64,000 bases of DNA from an uncultured Moraxella sp. (GCA_943908405.1 CALTTE010000001.1:1-64000), one strand, 5' to 3'; shown: positions 29,331 to 38,964, counted from the first letter of the stretch. The notes: generated from the sequence alone by a model not told the origin. Program-made: numbers and translations.

Positions 29331-31757
29331 TTAATACACTGGCGTGGCAATACCGCCACCTGCAGGGTCTGAACCAATGGGCGTTAATAAATCCTCAGGA
29401 ATGGCAGGTTTTTGCGGTGTGTACTGTGATGAATTGTCATAACCGCCATAATCATTGCCTGAATAACCGCCACCATAAGCGTTTTCTGGGGCATTATTGT
29501 AATTGTTGCCACTGTAATTGTTGCCACTGTAACTACTGCTATAATTGTTATTGTAATTGTCGTTGTTATAACCGCTATTTTCGGCACCTGTGGCGTTATT
29601 ATCGGCATTTAATTGGCTTAACAAGGCTTGCTCTTGTGCTGAGCCTTGCTCCACAATCTGACCATCAACCACCACATAAGTTGGCGTATAAGTAGCATCA
29701 TTATAAGTGGTATCGCTGTTTTGGCTACCCCCAGACTGAATCAATGCCGCCAAAATCGCCTCATCATAAGGCAAAATCTCCACACGGCGATTTTTAAAGC
29801 GTCCAATGTTGGTTTGATTGTCGCTCAAAGGCACATTAAACCCCACCCCTTGGGCAACAAGCTGACTGTCTGCCACCCCTTGTGCCATCAATGTTGCCTT
29901 GATGGTGTCTGCCAAATTTTGGGTCTGTTGCCGTGCTGTCATTGTATCACCTGTATCATCGCTATGCACCGCCACAATAAAGCGGGCGTTGGGACGGGTG
30001 GCGATTTTTTTGCCCACCAATGCCAAAATGGCTTTGTTGTCATCAGACAGCCCTGCTTTGGTGTCAATGTGCTGAATGCTCGCCGCTTTTGCCAAGGCAT
30101 AATCGCTGGCATTATCGTCAAGGGCTTGTAGTGCCAAGCGTGCTTTGTCAATGCTTTGGGTCTGTAGCTCGGTGGCATTGTCTGGCATGGTCGCAACCGT
30201 CATCGCTGGCATCAGTACACGAATATCCTTGATCAGCCGTGCCACGTCATCGGCATTAGGAGCATTGACAAACAACTCATTGCCGTGCAACTCAAGCGTG
30301 GCATAGGGGGCAGTTTTTAACAGCCCAATGATGCTGGTCAAGACATCAAAGCCTGCCATATTTGTATTCACATCACCCATATCAATGGCATCATTAACAT
30401 CAATCACACAAGCAGGATTATTAAAATTGTTTTGCAAAATACCAAACAATCGCTCCGACTGTTCACGGCTGGCAAATTCAGCGTGGCACGCATACAGCTC
30501 GCCTGCCTGCCCAACACTGATGGACAAAAAAGACGCTGGCAAACTTTGGGAGACCGCTCCAGACTGTGCTACTGGTTGGCTAGCATTTTGGTGTTTAAAA
30601 TAATACCACGCACCCATAGCGGTCGCCAAAAGTAACACCAAAACCAGCCCCCCGATCAACCCTGCCCCCAAGCCACCAGAATGGCGTTTGGGTGGTGGGG
30701 TTGGTATATTGATCGCTTTTGGTGGTGTTGTTTTTGGTGTTGCTTTGGGATAAACGGCTGTGTTGAGCGGTTGATTGCTTGGATTTTTTGTATGTTGGGC
30801 AGTGGGATTTGAAGCCATCGCTTGCTTTGGCGGTATATTTTTTGACGTGGTCGCTTGAGCTTTAACACTATTATCATCAATGCCATTATAATCCATACCG
30901 CTTACATTGGTAGCACTGCGTGCATTGGTAGCCCCATTTGTATTGGTAGCACCATTTAAATTGGTAACACTTGGGCGATGATTGCTGGCTTGATTAAATG
31001 CCTTGTTACCCAAAGCACTGTTTGTGTTTGGCGCGTTTGTTGTATTTGGCGTATTTGGCTTGTGCTTTGGGGGTTGATTGAATGACTGATTTAAGCCAAC
31101 TGGGTTAACATTGGTCGTATTTAAAGCGGCGGCGTTTTGTGATGGGGCTGTATTCTTTGGGGCGTGGGTAGTTCCATTGGGCGGATTAGTGGACGTATTG
31201 TCAAGCCCATCCGTCCTTAACCCATCGTCAATCGCCCCAAGCAACTGTCGTTCCACATCAATCCTTGCCAACGTATTCTCATCAATAATTTGCTCTGCCC
31301 ACGCAGGCAATTTGGGCAAAATATCCGCCAAATGAGTCAAAATCAATGCCTGCACCGATACCTGTTTTTGATGGGCAAGGCGAGTCAATATATCAAATGC
31401 CTTATGGGTCGCCAGTGGCAATACTATTTTTAATAACTCATCATCAACAAAATACCACTTTGCCAGCTGTGCTTTGATGATACGCTGCGTCTCACCCCAA
31501 AAGCCATCAAAACCTTGCACTGACGAAAACGGCAAGGCATTTGAGCTGTCTTGGGGCGAACCATCAGACAACAAAGGCTGTGCCATCGCCTTGGTGGCTT
31601 TAACAAATTTACTGTACCACAAAAGCCCATCATTACTTGCCATTTGCACAAGTAAGCAAGCAAAAAATGACTCAAACAACGGCTCGGCAATGCCATCACG
31701 CCAAAGTGGCTTGGCGGCATCAAAATGGGCGTTTTTAATCAGCGTTTTAATGATCAT
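29331..31757 (-). CDS. OmpA-domain membrane protein of unusual architecture
   Basis: The 808-residue protein has four parts. The N-terminal helical domain (residues 1-185) has no signal peptide. A long Asn/Thr/Pro/Ala-rich linker (185-358) contains near-repeats such as NGATNTNGATNARSATN. A single transmembrane helix follows (about 363-386). A periplasmic part contains an OmpA-like peptidoglycan-binding domain (about 560-690; FIVAVHSDDTGD, GVGFNVPLSDN, GRFKNRRVEI). The last ~110 residues are a Tyr/Asn/Gly/Ser-rich tail (about 700-790). The helix orientation suggests a cytoplasmic head and a cell-wall-binding tail. It could tie a cytoplasmic process to the wall. It resembles some OmpA proteins with a DUF937-like head, but the match is weak. 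Confidence 0.8.
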   Translation of the reverse strand: MIIKTLIKNAHFDAAKPLWRDGIAEPLFESFFACLLVQMASNDGLLWYSKFVKATKAMAQPLLSDGSPQDSSNALPFSSVQGFDGFWGETQRIIKAQLAKWYFVDDELLKIVLPLATHKAFDILTRLAHQKQVSVQALILTHLADILPKLPAWAEQIIDENTLARIDVERQLLGAIDDGLRTDGLDNTSTNPPNGTTHAPKNTAPSQNAAALNTTNVNPVGLNQSFNQPPKHKPNTPNTTNAPNTNSALGNKAFNQASNHRPSVTNLNGATNTNGATNARSATNVSGMDYNGIDDNSVKAQATTSKNIPPKQAMASNPTAQHTKNPSNQPLNTAVYPKATPKTTPPKAINIPTPPPKRHSGGLGAGLIGGLVLVLLLATAMGAWYYFKHQNASQPVAQSGAVSQSLPASFLSISVGQAGELYACHAEFASREQSERLFGILQNNFNNPACVIDVNDAIDMGDVNTNMAGFDVLTSIIGLLKTAPYATLELHGNELFVNAPNADDVARLIKDIRVLMPAMTVATMPDNATELQTQSIDKARLALQALDDNASDYALAKAASIQHIDTKAGLSDDNKAILALVGKKIATRPNARFIVAVHSDDTGDTMTARQQTQNLADTIKATLMAQGVADSQLVAQGVGFNVPLSDNQTNIGRFKNRRVEILPYDEAILAALIQSGGSQNSDTTYNDATYTPTYVVVDGQIVEQGSAQEQALLSQLNADNNATGAENSGYNNDNYNNNYSSSYSGNNYSGNNYNNAPENAYGGGYSGNDYGGYDNSSQYTPQKPAIPEDLLTPIGSDPAGGGIATPVY

Positions 31758-32341
31758 AACTTAGCATAAATCGGTTGTATTTTGTTTCATTATACCGTAA
31801 AATAGCAAAAAGTCTTTATATTTTCCCCAAAACCACGCCAAATCCCCAAAAAAACCCATTCCGCAACACTTAAATAGTCTTATCACGCTTAATCACGTTA
31901 ATTATTTGTATAACTGATTGTTTTTATAAATTGATTGATGATAAATTTTAGGCTTTATTATTAAGCTTTACCTAATCACTTCATAAGTAAGGCTTACCAA
32001 TCAAAACTTTGATTAAACTTAAAAACTGAATTTAACTTGAATTTAACTTGGGCTTTTAAATTACCTATCATCAACGCCCAATCACTTAGTAATAAATAAA
32101 TATACAGTAATAAACACCCTTAGCAATCAAGAACAATATTAACAAGCATTATTAAAAGCACCATTAAAAGCATTGTTTAAACCAGCCATCGTTAAATTGT
32201 CATAATCAAGTTGTTATAATTAAGTTATCATCGTTAAGTATCCAGCAATTAACCACAAAAAAACGATAGCATCAAACAAAAGCCCTTGATACTAAACCCA
32301 TCGCTTACCCCAGCAATTTTGCCACTCAATTTTTGCCCTAA
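31758..32341. other. Divergent AT-rich spacer, nothing recognised
   Basis: The spacer lies between the divergent OmpA-domain and rhomboid genes. I see only short AT-rich motifs and no gene, terminator or operator I can defend. Confidence 0.35.
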
Positions 32342-33007
32342 ATGGGTGATTTTTCTGTTATACTAAAACCTAATCCACGATCATTAACCATTGTGTTTAG
32401 TATCAATCATACCACCGTTATTATTTTAATCACCATCGCAATCAGTATTTTTGCGTGGAAAAATCAAGCCTTTTTTAACCGTCTTGTTTTTTATCCGCCT
32501 GCCGTCAAGCGTGGGCAAATTGACCGCTTTTTGACCCACGGCTTTGTTCACGCTGATGCAATGCACCTTATTTTTAATATGTTTACGCTGTATTTTTTTG
32601 GGCGGATTGTTGAACGATTTTTTGTTGGTAAATTTGGCAATTTAGGCTTTGTTGTGTTTTATGTGCTTGCTATTATTGTGGCGATTTTGCCAAGCTATGC
32701 CAAACACAAAAACGACAACCGCTATGTATCGCTTGGAGCCTCTGGGGCGGTGAGTGCGGTTTTGTTTTGCTTTATTTTGTTTTATCCTTGGCAATTGATT
32801 TATTTATTTGTGCTTATCCCCATTCCTGCCATTATTTTTGCAATTGCTTATGTCGCTTATAGCATCTATGCTGACAAAAAAGGCGGTAGCAACGTCAATC
32901 ACTCTGCCCATTTGTTTGGGGCGGTATTTGGGGTGGCTTTTACCATCTTGGTTGAGCCTTCGGTGATTGGGCATTTTTTGACGGCATTACTAAACCCACG
33001 CTTTTAA
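32342..33007 (+). CDS. Rhomboid family intramembrane serine protease
   Basis: The 221-residue protein has about six hydrophobic segments. The catalytic serine is Ser134 in LGASGAVSAV and the partner histidine is probably His190 in NHSAHLFGAVFG. The HGFVHADAMHLIFNMFTL loop (in two parts) matches the family. Rhomboids cleave transmembrane helices of other proteins. The start is uncertain: the first ATG adds ~15 polar residues, and a GTG (V18) just before the first hydrophobic segment is an alternative. No substrate gene is evident nearby. Confidence 0.88.
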   Translation: MGDFSVILKPNPRSLTIVFSINHTTVIILITIAISIFAWKNQAFFNRLVFYPPAVKRGQIDRFLTHGFVHADAMHLIFNMFTLYFFGRIVERFFVGKFGNLGFVVFYVLAIIVAILPSYAKHKNDNRYVSLGASGAVSAVLFCFILFYPWQLIYLFVLIPIPAIIFAIAYVAYSIYADKKGGSNVNHSAHLFGAVFGVAFTILVEPSVIGHFLTALLNPRF

Positions 33008-33450
33008 TCGGTCTAATTAAATATAGTCAAATCAATCCAATTAAACCAAATCCAATTAACCAAATACAGTTAAACCAAATCCCATTAAGACAACATAACC
33101 TTTAAAAAGCCATTAACAACAATCAGCACAAACGCATTAAATAAAACACATTTGCATAAAACAGACAAGCAAGCGTTTATTGTATTGGGCAGATATTGTA
33201 TTGGGCAAATATGGCTAATTGGGGCTATCATTATCGCTTTGATTGCAATGACAATTATCAATGACAATGATTAAAGCCAATTTAAACAGTCCCAATGCTA
33301 AACAACACCCAATATTAAACAGCACCCCAATTTAAACATTGACAATTAAACATCGATAGCTAAACTTGATAGTTAAACATTGACATTAAGCAGTAACAAC
33401 CTTTAACTCAATACAATTAACTCAATTATACTTATAAATACAAAGGAGCA
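33008..33450. other. Spacer filled with degenerate short repeats
   Basis: Near-repeats of AACCAAATCCAATTA (33020-33085) and of AAACATTGACAATTAAACA (33280-33385) fill the spacer. A 60-codon minus-strand frame (33085-33267) has no ribosome binding site and a biased composition, so I reject it. Confidence 0.4.
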
Positions 33451-34362
33451 ATGATGATTTACGACATTATCGGCGATATTCACGGCAAGGCGGACAAATT
33501 GCACGCTCTATTACAAACACTTGGCTACACAAAAACCGCTGACGGCTATCACGCCCCAGCGGGACATAAGGCGATTTTTTTGGGGGATTTTATTGACCGT
33601 GGCAATGGGCAACTGCAGGTTTTAAATACCGTGTTTGCGATGCTGGACAACAACCAAGCTTATGCGGTGATGGGTAATCACGAATACAACGCCATCGGCT
33701 ACGCCACCCAAAACGGCGGTGGCTTTTATCGCAAAAGAAACGAGCAAAACACCATTCAGCATCAAGCGTTTTTGTTGGAGACGGGCATCGATACCCCCTT
33801 ACATCGCCACTGGATTAACCGTTTTTATGAATTGCCATTGTGGCTTGATTTGCCAGAGTTACGAGTGGTGCACGCCTGCTATGACCAAAACGCCATCAAG
33901 CTTTTATCGCCTTATCTTAAAAACAACCGCCTAACGCCTGACAGTTTTCGTTATACCGCCGAGCAAAGCGACACCGAGTCTGCCATTGAACGACTATTAA
34001 AAGGCATAGAGATTCACCTAAAAAAACCCAATTTTTTGATTGATGGCTCAGGCAACAAACGACAAAACTTGCGTTTGGCGTGGTGGCACGATAATTTTGA
34101 TGGGCTATCCCTTCAAGAAATCAGTGCCGCAAGCCAATGCGATTTAAGCGGTATTACAGAACCGATTACCAATGACAATGCTTTTATTTACAATAAAGAA
34201 AAACCGATTTTTATTGGGCATTATTGGTTGATGGGAGTACCTAATTTGTTAAATGATACGGTGGTTTGTGTGGATTATTCCGCTGGCAAAGACGGCACGC
34301 TCACCGCTTATCAATTTGATACCAAAAACCCTAGTTTATCCGCCAAAAATTTTATACAATAA
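33451..34362 (+). CDS. Calcineurin-like metallophosphoesterase
   Basis: The motifs of the metallophosphatase fold are clear: DIIGDIHGKADKL (residues 4-16), GDFIDRG (about 45), GNHEYNAIGY (about 76-85), VVHACYD and GHYWL. The family contains diadenosine-tetraphosphate and protein phosphatases; the GDIHG start and ~303-residue length fit bis(nucleosyl)-tetraphosphatase or PrpE/serine-threonine phosphatase relatives, not YfcE. AAAGGAG precedes the ATGATG. It is followed 50 bases later by purE but has no evident purine role. Exact substrate unknown. Confidence 0.9.
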   Translation: MMIYDIIGDIHGKADKLHALLQTLGYTKTADGYHAPAGHKAIFLGDFIDRGNGQLQVLNTVFAMLDNNQAYAVMGNHEYNAIGYATQNGGGFYRKRNEQNTIQHQAFLLETGIDTPLHRHWINRFYELPLWLDLPELRVVHACYDQNAIKLLSPYLKNNRLTPDSFRYTAEQSDTESAIERLLKGIEIHLKKPNFLIDGSGNKRQNLRLAWWHDNFDGLSLQEISAASQCDLSGITEPITNDNAFIYNKEKPIFIGHYWLMGVPNLLNDTVVCVDYSAGKDGTLTAYQFDTKNPSLSAKNFIQ

Positions 34363-34412
34363 ACTCTTTTTGACCCAAAAATTTTGCGATACGCAAAAGC
34401 ACCTACCGACCA

Positions 34413-34940
34413 ATGGATAAGGCTATGACACAAGCACCAACCAAAGCACCCAAAGCTACCCCCCAAATCGGCATTATTATGGGCAGTCAATCCGATTGGG
34501 CGACAATGCAACACGCTACCCAATTACTAGAGCAATTTGGCGTGGTGTTTGAATGCCAAATCATCTCCGCCCATCGCACCCCAGACCGTTTATTTGATTA
34601 TGCCAAATCCGCCAAAAGCCGTGGACTAAAAGTCATCATCGCAGGGGCAGGCGGGGCGGCTCATTTGGCGGGTATGTGTGCCGCCCAAACGGATTTGCCT
34701 GTACTGGGCGTACCGATTAAATCGTCCATCTTAAATGGTGTGGATAGCCTACTATCCATCGTGCAAATGCCCAAAGGCGTGGCGGTGGGGACACTTGCCA
34801 TCGGCGACGCTGGGGCGTACAATGCCGCTTTATTGGCAGTGCAAATGCTTGCGGCGTTTGATGAAATATTAAGCCAAAAAATAACAGATTTTCGCACCCA
34901 ACAAACCCAAAAGATTTTGGATAACCCAACGCCTGTTTAG
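34413..34940 (+). CDS. purE: N5-carboxyaminoimidazole ribonucleotide mutase
   Basis: PurE converts N5-CAIR to CAIR in de novo purine synthesis. [14 protein letters not shown] (residues ~22-35), [14 protein letters not shown] and [12 protein letters not shown] are the class I PurE signatures. Length (175) is slightly above the usual 160, from the N-terminal ~20 residues, which precede the conserved core and may include a wrongly early start. purK follows 204 bases later on the same strand, the usual partner. Confidence 0.96.
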   Translation: MDKAMTQAPTKAPKATPQIGIIMGSQSDWATMQHATQLLEQFGVVFECQIISAHRTPDRLFDYAKSAKSRGLKVIIAGAGGAAHLAGMCAAQTDLPVLGVPIKSSILNGVDSLLSIVQMPKGVAVGTLAIGDAGAYNAALLAVQMLAAFDEILSQKITDFRTQQTQKILDNPTPV

Positions 34941-35003
34941 GGGTTTACACAAAACCCTTAACAACAAAACCAATCGCCATTATGATTGGTTAATATAGCT
35001 ATC

Positions 35004-35089
35004 AGTGTTTATAGTTACCAAAGTTTATAGTTAGCAGTGTTTATAGCTACCAGCGTTTATAACTACCACTATTTGTAACTACCAGCGTT
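35004..35089. repeat. 16-base tandem repeat between purE and purK
   Basis: Units such as AGTGTTTATAGTTACC, AAAGTTTATAGTTAGC, AGTGTTTATAGCTACC, AGCGTTTATAACTACC and ACTATTTGTAACTACC are head to tail, five copies plus a partial one. Units differ at a few sites, so the array is old or decaying. It lies about 55 bases before the purK start. Confidence 0.85.
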
Positions 35090-35144
35090 ACATTAATTTT
35101 ACTAATTTAACCCAACCACCAACCCAAAACCAAAAGAGTAGCCA

Positions 35145-36284
35145 ATGCCAACCACCCCAACCTCTATTGCCAATTTTTATAGTGTGAATTTTAGCCCCAA
35201 ACCCAAAACCATCGGTATTTTGGGCGGTGGACAGCTGGGGCTTATGCTTGCCCAAGCGGTCTTGCCACTTGGGATTCGCTGTGTGTTTTTAGAAGACGCC
35301 CCCAACTGCCCTGCACGCCTAATGGGCAAAGTCTATAGCAGTGAACAATTTGACGACTTTGCCAAAGCCTGCGATACCTACACCTTGGAATTTGAAAATA
35401 CGCCAATAAGCCTTGCGACCCATTTACAAAAAATTGCCACCATCTACCCCCCACCCAATGCCCTAGCCACCGCCCAAGACCGCTTACAAGAAAAACAATT
35501 ATTTAATAAGCTTGACATCGCAACCGTCCCCTTTGTTGCGGTGCATCGCTATGATGATTTGGTTACTGCGTGCGATAAATTGGGTTTGCCGTTGGTACTC
35601 AAAACCAGCCGTGGCGGTTATGACGGTAAAGGACAAATGCTTATCAAAAGCCACGATGATTTGGCGACAGCGTGGCAAGCTCTTGGCGACAGTACCGCCA
35701 CCGCCCCGTTAATCGCTGAAGGCTTTATTGCCTTTGAAAAGGAGGTCTCCATCATCGCTGTGCGTGGGCAAACAGGCGAGATTCGCTATTACCCACTTAT
35801 TGACAATACCCACCAGCAAGGGATTTTGGTACAAAGCAAAGCCCCTGCCTTAGGTGTATTGCACTTAAACGCCCAAGCCCAAAGCAATATCAAAAAACTT
35901 TTGGAACATTTTGATTATGTGGGGGTGATGACGCTTGAATTGTTTGTTACCAAAGATGGTCTTGTTGCCAATGAAATTGCCCCACGTGTGCATAATTCTG
36001 GGCATTGGTCCATTGAAGGGGCGGTGTGTAGCCAGTTTGAAAACCATATGCGAGCGGTGGCAGGTCTACCGCTTGGCGATACCAGCATTACAAGCCCCAC
36101 CACAATGCTTAACATCATCGGTCATTATCCCGATATGGATAAACTGTTAAGCCTAGACGGCGTGCATTTGCATTTGTATGACAAACAAGAACGTGCAGGA
36201 CGAAAAATTGGGCATATCACCATAATGCCGGATAATCCAGACACCACCAAAAAAGCAGCGGCATTACTAACCAATAAACGCTAA
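35145..36284 (+). CDS. purK: N5-carboxyaminoimidazole ribonucleotide synthase
   Basis: PurK is an ATP-grasp enzyme that carboxylates AIR with bicarbonate to give N5-CAIR for PurE. Motifs: TIGILGGGQLGLMLAQAV near the N-terminus, TRGGYDGKGQM-like glycine-rich loop (KTSRGGYDGKGQ), FEKEVSIIAVRG and EIAPRVHNSGHWSIEG. Length (379) is normal. The start is preceded by AAGAG; it adds ~20 residues before the conserved GILGGG, so a later start is possible. Identification is secure. Confidence 0.96.
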   Translation: MPTTPTSIANFYSVNFSPKPKTIGILGGGQLGLMLAQAVLPLGIRCVFLEDAPNCPARLMGKVYSSEQFDDFAKACDTYTLEFENTPISLATHLQKIATIYPPPNALATAQDRLQEKQLFNKLDIATVPFVAVHRYDDLVTACDKLGLPLVLKTSRGGYDGKGQMLIKSHDDLATAWQALGDSTATAPLIAEGFIAFEKEVSIIAVRGQTGEIRYYPLIDNTHQQGILVQSKAPALGVLHLNAQAQSNIKKLLEHFDYVGVMTLELFVTKDGLVANEIAPRVHNSGHWSIEGAVCSQFENHMRAVAGLPLGDTSITSPTTMLNIIGHYPDMDKLLSLDGVHLHLYDKQERAGRKIGHITIMPDNPDTTKKAAALLTNKR

Positions 36285-36388
36285 TCTTTGATACAATGGA
36301 TTATCCATAAGTATATTTCACGTTATCATAAAGCCATTAGGCAAATTGATAACCATAAACCAAAACCATCCGATACTAGGGGCATATA

Positions 36389-36607
36389 ATGAATTATTTA
36401 GAACAATTATTGCAAGGGCAAGCGGTGGAATGGAAGGCGTTGGGAGGTTGCAACTGTCTCCTCAGGAAATTCAGCACCACAAAATAAAAAGCTATTTATA
36501 AACGAAACCTACCCTTTTTGTAGAACAAGTGATGTAGATAAAACTCATCATTCTACTAATTTTTATTAAATAAATGATAAACTAAATAAAGAAGGGATAA
36601 AAAATTT
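36389..36607 (+). pseudogene. hsdS: 5' fragment of hsdS (type I restriction specificity subunit)
   Basis: An ATG at 36389 begins MNYLEQLLQGQAVEWKALG, a typical HsdS N-terminus. The frame then shifts: VATVSSGNSAPQNKKLFINE, which resembles the start of a target-recognition domain, continues in another frame at about 36451. The fragment runs directly into the IS1-like element at 36608. HsdS chooses the DNA site for type I restriction-modification. The matching 3' fragment lies at about 38.5-38.9 kb. hsdM and hsdR are not in the window, so this is a remnant. Confidence 0.75.
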
Positions 36608-37251
36608 GGTATTGTAAACCCAAAACACACCCCAACACCCCATCCCACTTAGCAAACAACAAATTCAAAGAATACGCTATCATAGCTTGGCGTTTACAAT
36701 AACACTTAGTTTGACGTTTAAACCTTGCAAGATAATAGCGTATTCTACTGTTATAACTTTCTGTGGTAAATGTCTAAGATTTACTTCTTAAGTGTTTTGC
36801 TGTTGGGGTAATCTCTTGATAAAACTTACAATAATCAGAACAAAACAGCTTAATGTTGTTTGGGTTTAGGGTATCGTATAGTCTTGCAAGGTTTTAATGT
36901 ATCGTTTGCCACAGACAAAACCTAAGATTTGTTTGGTATTTCTGTTAATGGCAATCCATGTCCAACCGTATTTTTTATGCTTTATATAGCTGTGTATGTC
37001 ATCAATCTCTACAAAGTCAATGTCTTGATTGACATTAGGCTGGTTTCATCGCTTTTATGATGGATAGGCTTTTTGATAAAACAAGTAATGATTGCATGAT
37101 TTGCATTGATAACGTTATCTACCATTGTTATGTTTTAACAAAATGTGTATGTTGACATTTAGGGCAATGAATAAATTTTTGGTTCATTGGTCATTTAGGT
37201 TGTGCTAAAATGGGTGGTATTTTAACTGGTGTGTTTTTTGTTTATGGTGCC
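36608..37251 (-). mobile_element. IS1-family-like insertion sequence, decayed
   Basis: Imperfect 24-base terminal inverted repeats mark the ends (GGTATTGTAAACCCAAAACACACC at the left is written in two parts here: GGTATTGTAAAC and CCAAAACACACC; about 18 of 24 match the other end). On the minus strand, broken frames give an InsA-like zinc-finger start (CPKCQHTHFVKT) and an InsB-like part (KHKKYGWTWIAINRNTKQI, CGKRYIKTLQ). The end reads like YYLARFKR in another frame. The element is ~644 bases, with stops and shifts throughout, so it cannot make a transposase. No target duplication is obvious. Confidence 0.72.
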
Positions 37252-37362
37252 TATAAATGTATTATCAGTATTCATTTTTTTAAATTTTATTTACAAATAA
37301 TTGATTTTTAATATATAATATTAAAATCAATTATTTATAGATTAATAGCACAAGGAGTGCTG

Positions 37363-37794
37363 ATGCAAGTCATTAATAGACCCACAACTACTTATATTGC
37401 TGCCTCATGGGCGGTGTTAATCGTTGGCGTATTAAGTTTTTTGGTTGGGCTTTATAATGCTCAGATGCAGTTGAACGAAAAAGGCTATTATTTTGCAGTG
37501 TTGATTTTGGGGTTATATGCCGCTATAAGTTTACAAAAAACTGTGCGTGATAAAGAAGAGGGTTTGGAAATATCAAGTCTTTATTATACCATCAGTTGGG
37601 CAGCACTCGTGATTGCTGTATTGTTAATTTTGATAGGACTTTGGAATGCCACACTTTTGCTAAGTGAAAAAGGCTTTTATGGCATGGCATTTATTTTAAG
37701 TTTATTTGCGGTCATCACCATTCAAAAAAATACTCGAGATTTAAACACAATCAAAAAGCACACTGAAGTATTCTTAGATCGCGAAGAGGAGTAA
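37363..37794 (+). CDS. YiaA/YiaB-like inner-membrane protein
   Basis: The 143-residue protein is an internal duplication of the YiaA/B two-helix domain: ASWAVLIVGVLSFLVGLYNA and ISWAALVIAVLLILIGLWNA are paired, each followed by a NEKG/SEKG-containing turn, a second helix (YFAVLILGLYAAISLQKTVRD and FYGMAFILSLFAVITIQKNT-like, in parts) and a charged stretch. Function is unknown. AAGGAG precedes ATG 37363; an earlier GTG is in frame. It is intact although it sits between two IS remnants and inside a split hsdS, so it is either a passenger or was carried in by them. Confidence 0.85.
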   Translation: MQVINRPTTTYIAASWAVLIVGVLSFLVGLYNAQMQLNEKGYYFAVLILGLYAAISLQKTVRDKEEGLEISSLYYTISWAALVIAVLLILIGLWNATLLLSEKGFYGMAFILSLFAVITIQKNTRDLNTIKKHTEVFLDREEE

Positions 37795-37975
37795 ATTTAA
37801 TCGTTTGTTGTCATAAATCATCGATTTTAGGCAATAGATGTACTAACCTACATCTTGAGAGATATTCAAACTAACCATAAAATAAAATCATAAAAATACT
37901 CAAGTTTTTGCTGTACAATAAGCACTATAAGCAACTTAAACCGCTTGGCAGGTTTAGTGAATTTTTTGTTGAATT

Positions 37976-38184
37976 ATGTCATCTAAGAATTTGCAAAGAC
38001 ATCACAAATTCTTGTCCACTTATGATTTGAACGAATACACCAAAGAGATAAATTTGCAGTTTGGCTTACATTTCCAAACCGTGCAAGTAATCAAGTAATT
38101 AAAGAAACTTACGCTAAATCAAGAAAGCGATTTAAAAAAGCCAGATTAAATTGGCAGACGAATAACCAAGAAGAAAATCATTAG
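37976..38184 (+). pseudogene. Possible frameshifted small gene
   Basis: Two overlapping frames look like one broken gene. The first begins at ATG 37976 and gives MSSKNLQRHHKFLSTYDLNE. After a shift near 38055 the second reads KFAVWLTFPNRASNQVIKET followed by a basic segment ending before a stop at 38184. I recognise no family and see no ribosome binding site. It could equally be chance. Confidence 0.3.
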
Positions 38185-38206
38185 GCTAGATATTTTTTAA
38201 AAAATT

Positions 38207-38526
38207 AGCATAGTAAACAAAAAATATATCATTAAAATAACATTCATTTTGCCACAACCTAAATGACTAATTAAATGACCAATGAACCAAAAATTTATTC
38301 ATTGCCCTAAATGTCAACATACACATTTTGTTAAAACATAACAATGGTAGAAAACGTTATCAATGCAAATCATGCAATCATTACTTGTTTTATCAAAAAG
38401 CCCATCCATCATAAAAGCGATGAAACCAGCCTAATGTCAATCAAGACATTGACCTTGTAGAGATTGATGACATTGTTTGCTAAGTGGCATGGGGTGCTGG
38501 GGGGTGTGTTTTGGGTTTATAATACA
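38207..38526 (+). mobile_element. Short internally deleted copy of the IS1-like element
   Basis: About 320 bases match both ends of the element at 36608-37251, in the opposite orientation. The left ~250 bases (terminal repeat and the InsA-like part up to AGATTGATGACAT) join directly to the right end (TGTTTGCTAAGTGG ... TGTGTTTTGGGTTTATAATAC). The transposase middle is deleted, giving a MITE-like derivative. It shares many point differences with the longer copy and has small indels. Confidence 0.7.
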
Positions 38527-38918
38527 AAGAAGACGTTTTAATTGGAAATTTAGACCTTACCTTAAAAAAAATTTAGTACGCTGATTGTGTAGGTGGTGCA
38601 AGCGGAGATGTTTTGGTCATCACTATTAAAAATAAAGAGTTAAACAGCAGATATCTTTATCAAGTTTTGGCAGATGATAAATTTTTTGATTTTAATATGA
38701 GAAATGCAAAGGGTTCAAAAATGCCTAGGGAAGATAAAAACGCTATTTTAAGCTATAAAATCCCCCTGCCACCCTTGCAAACCCAACAAAACATCGTTAA
38801 TATTTTAGATACCTTTGACACCCTAACCGAACCCATCAGCGAAGGGCTACCGCACGAGATTGCCCTAAGACAAAAGTAATACGAGTATTACCTCGAGCAG
38901 TTACTGGATTTTAGTTAA
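38527..38918 (+). pseudogene. hsdS: 3' fragment of hsdS
   Basis: The frame reads VGGASGDVLVITIKNKELNS, then DFNMRNAKGSKMPREDKNAI and LSYKIPLPPLQTQQNIVNIL, the HsdS signature at the end of a recognition domain and the conserved spacer. A TAA stop at 38877 replaces the CAA codon of the usual RQKQYEYY motif; past it the frame continues YEYYLEQLLDFS and ends at 38918. It has no proper start of its own (only a TTG). It is the likely partner of the 5' fragment at 36389. Confidence 0.8.
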
Positions 38919-38964
38919 AATCAGTTCAATACATCAATTCAATACCTATTTAAGCATTAGAGTT

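Noticed and set aside
33085..33267. 60-codon minus-strand hydrophobic frame
   Set aside because: Lies in repeat-rich spacer, no ribosome binding site and low-complexity composition.
35004..35089. CRISPR array
   Set aside because: The 16-base units are directly adjacent with no spacers, and no cas gene exists in the window.
36389..38918. Complete type I restriction-modification system
   Set aside because: Only broken hsdS ends are present; hsdM and hsdR are missing from the window.
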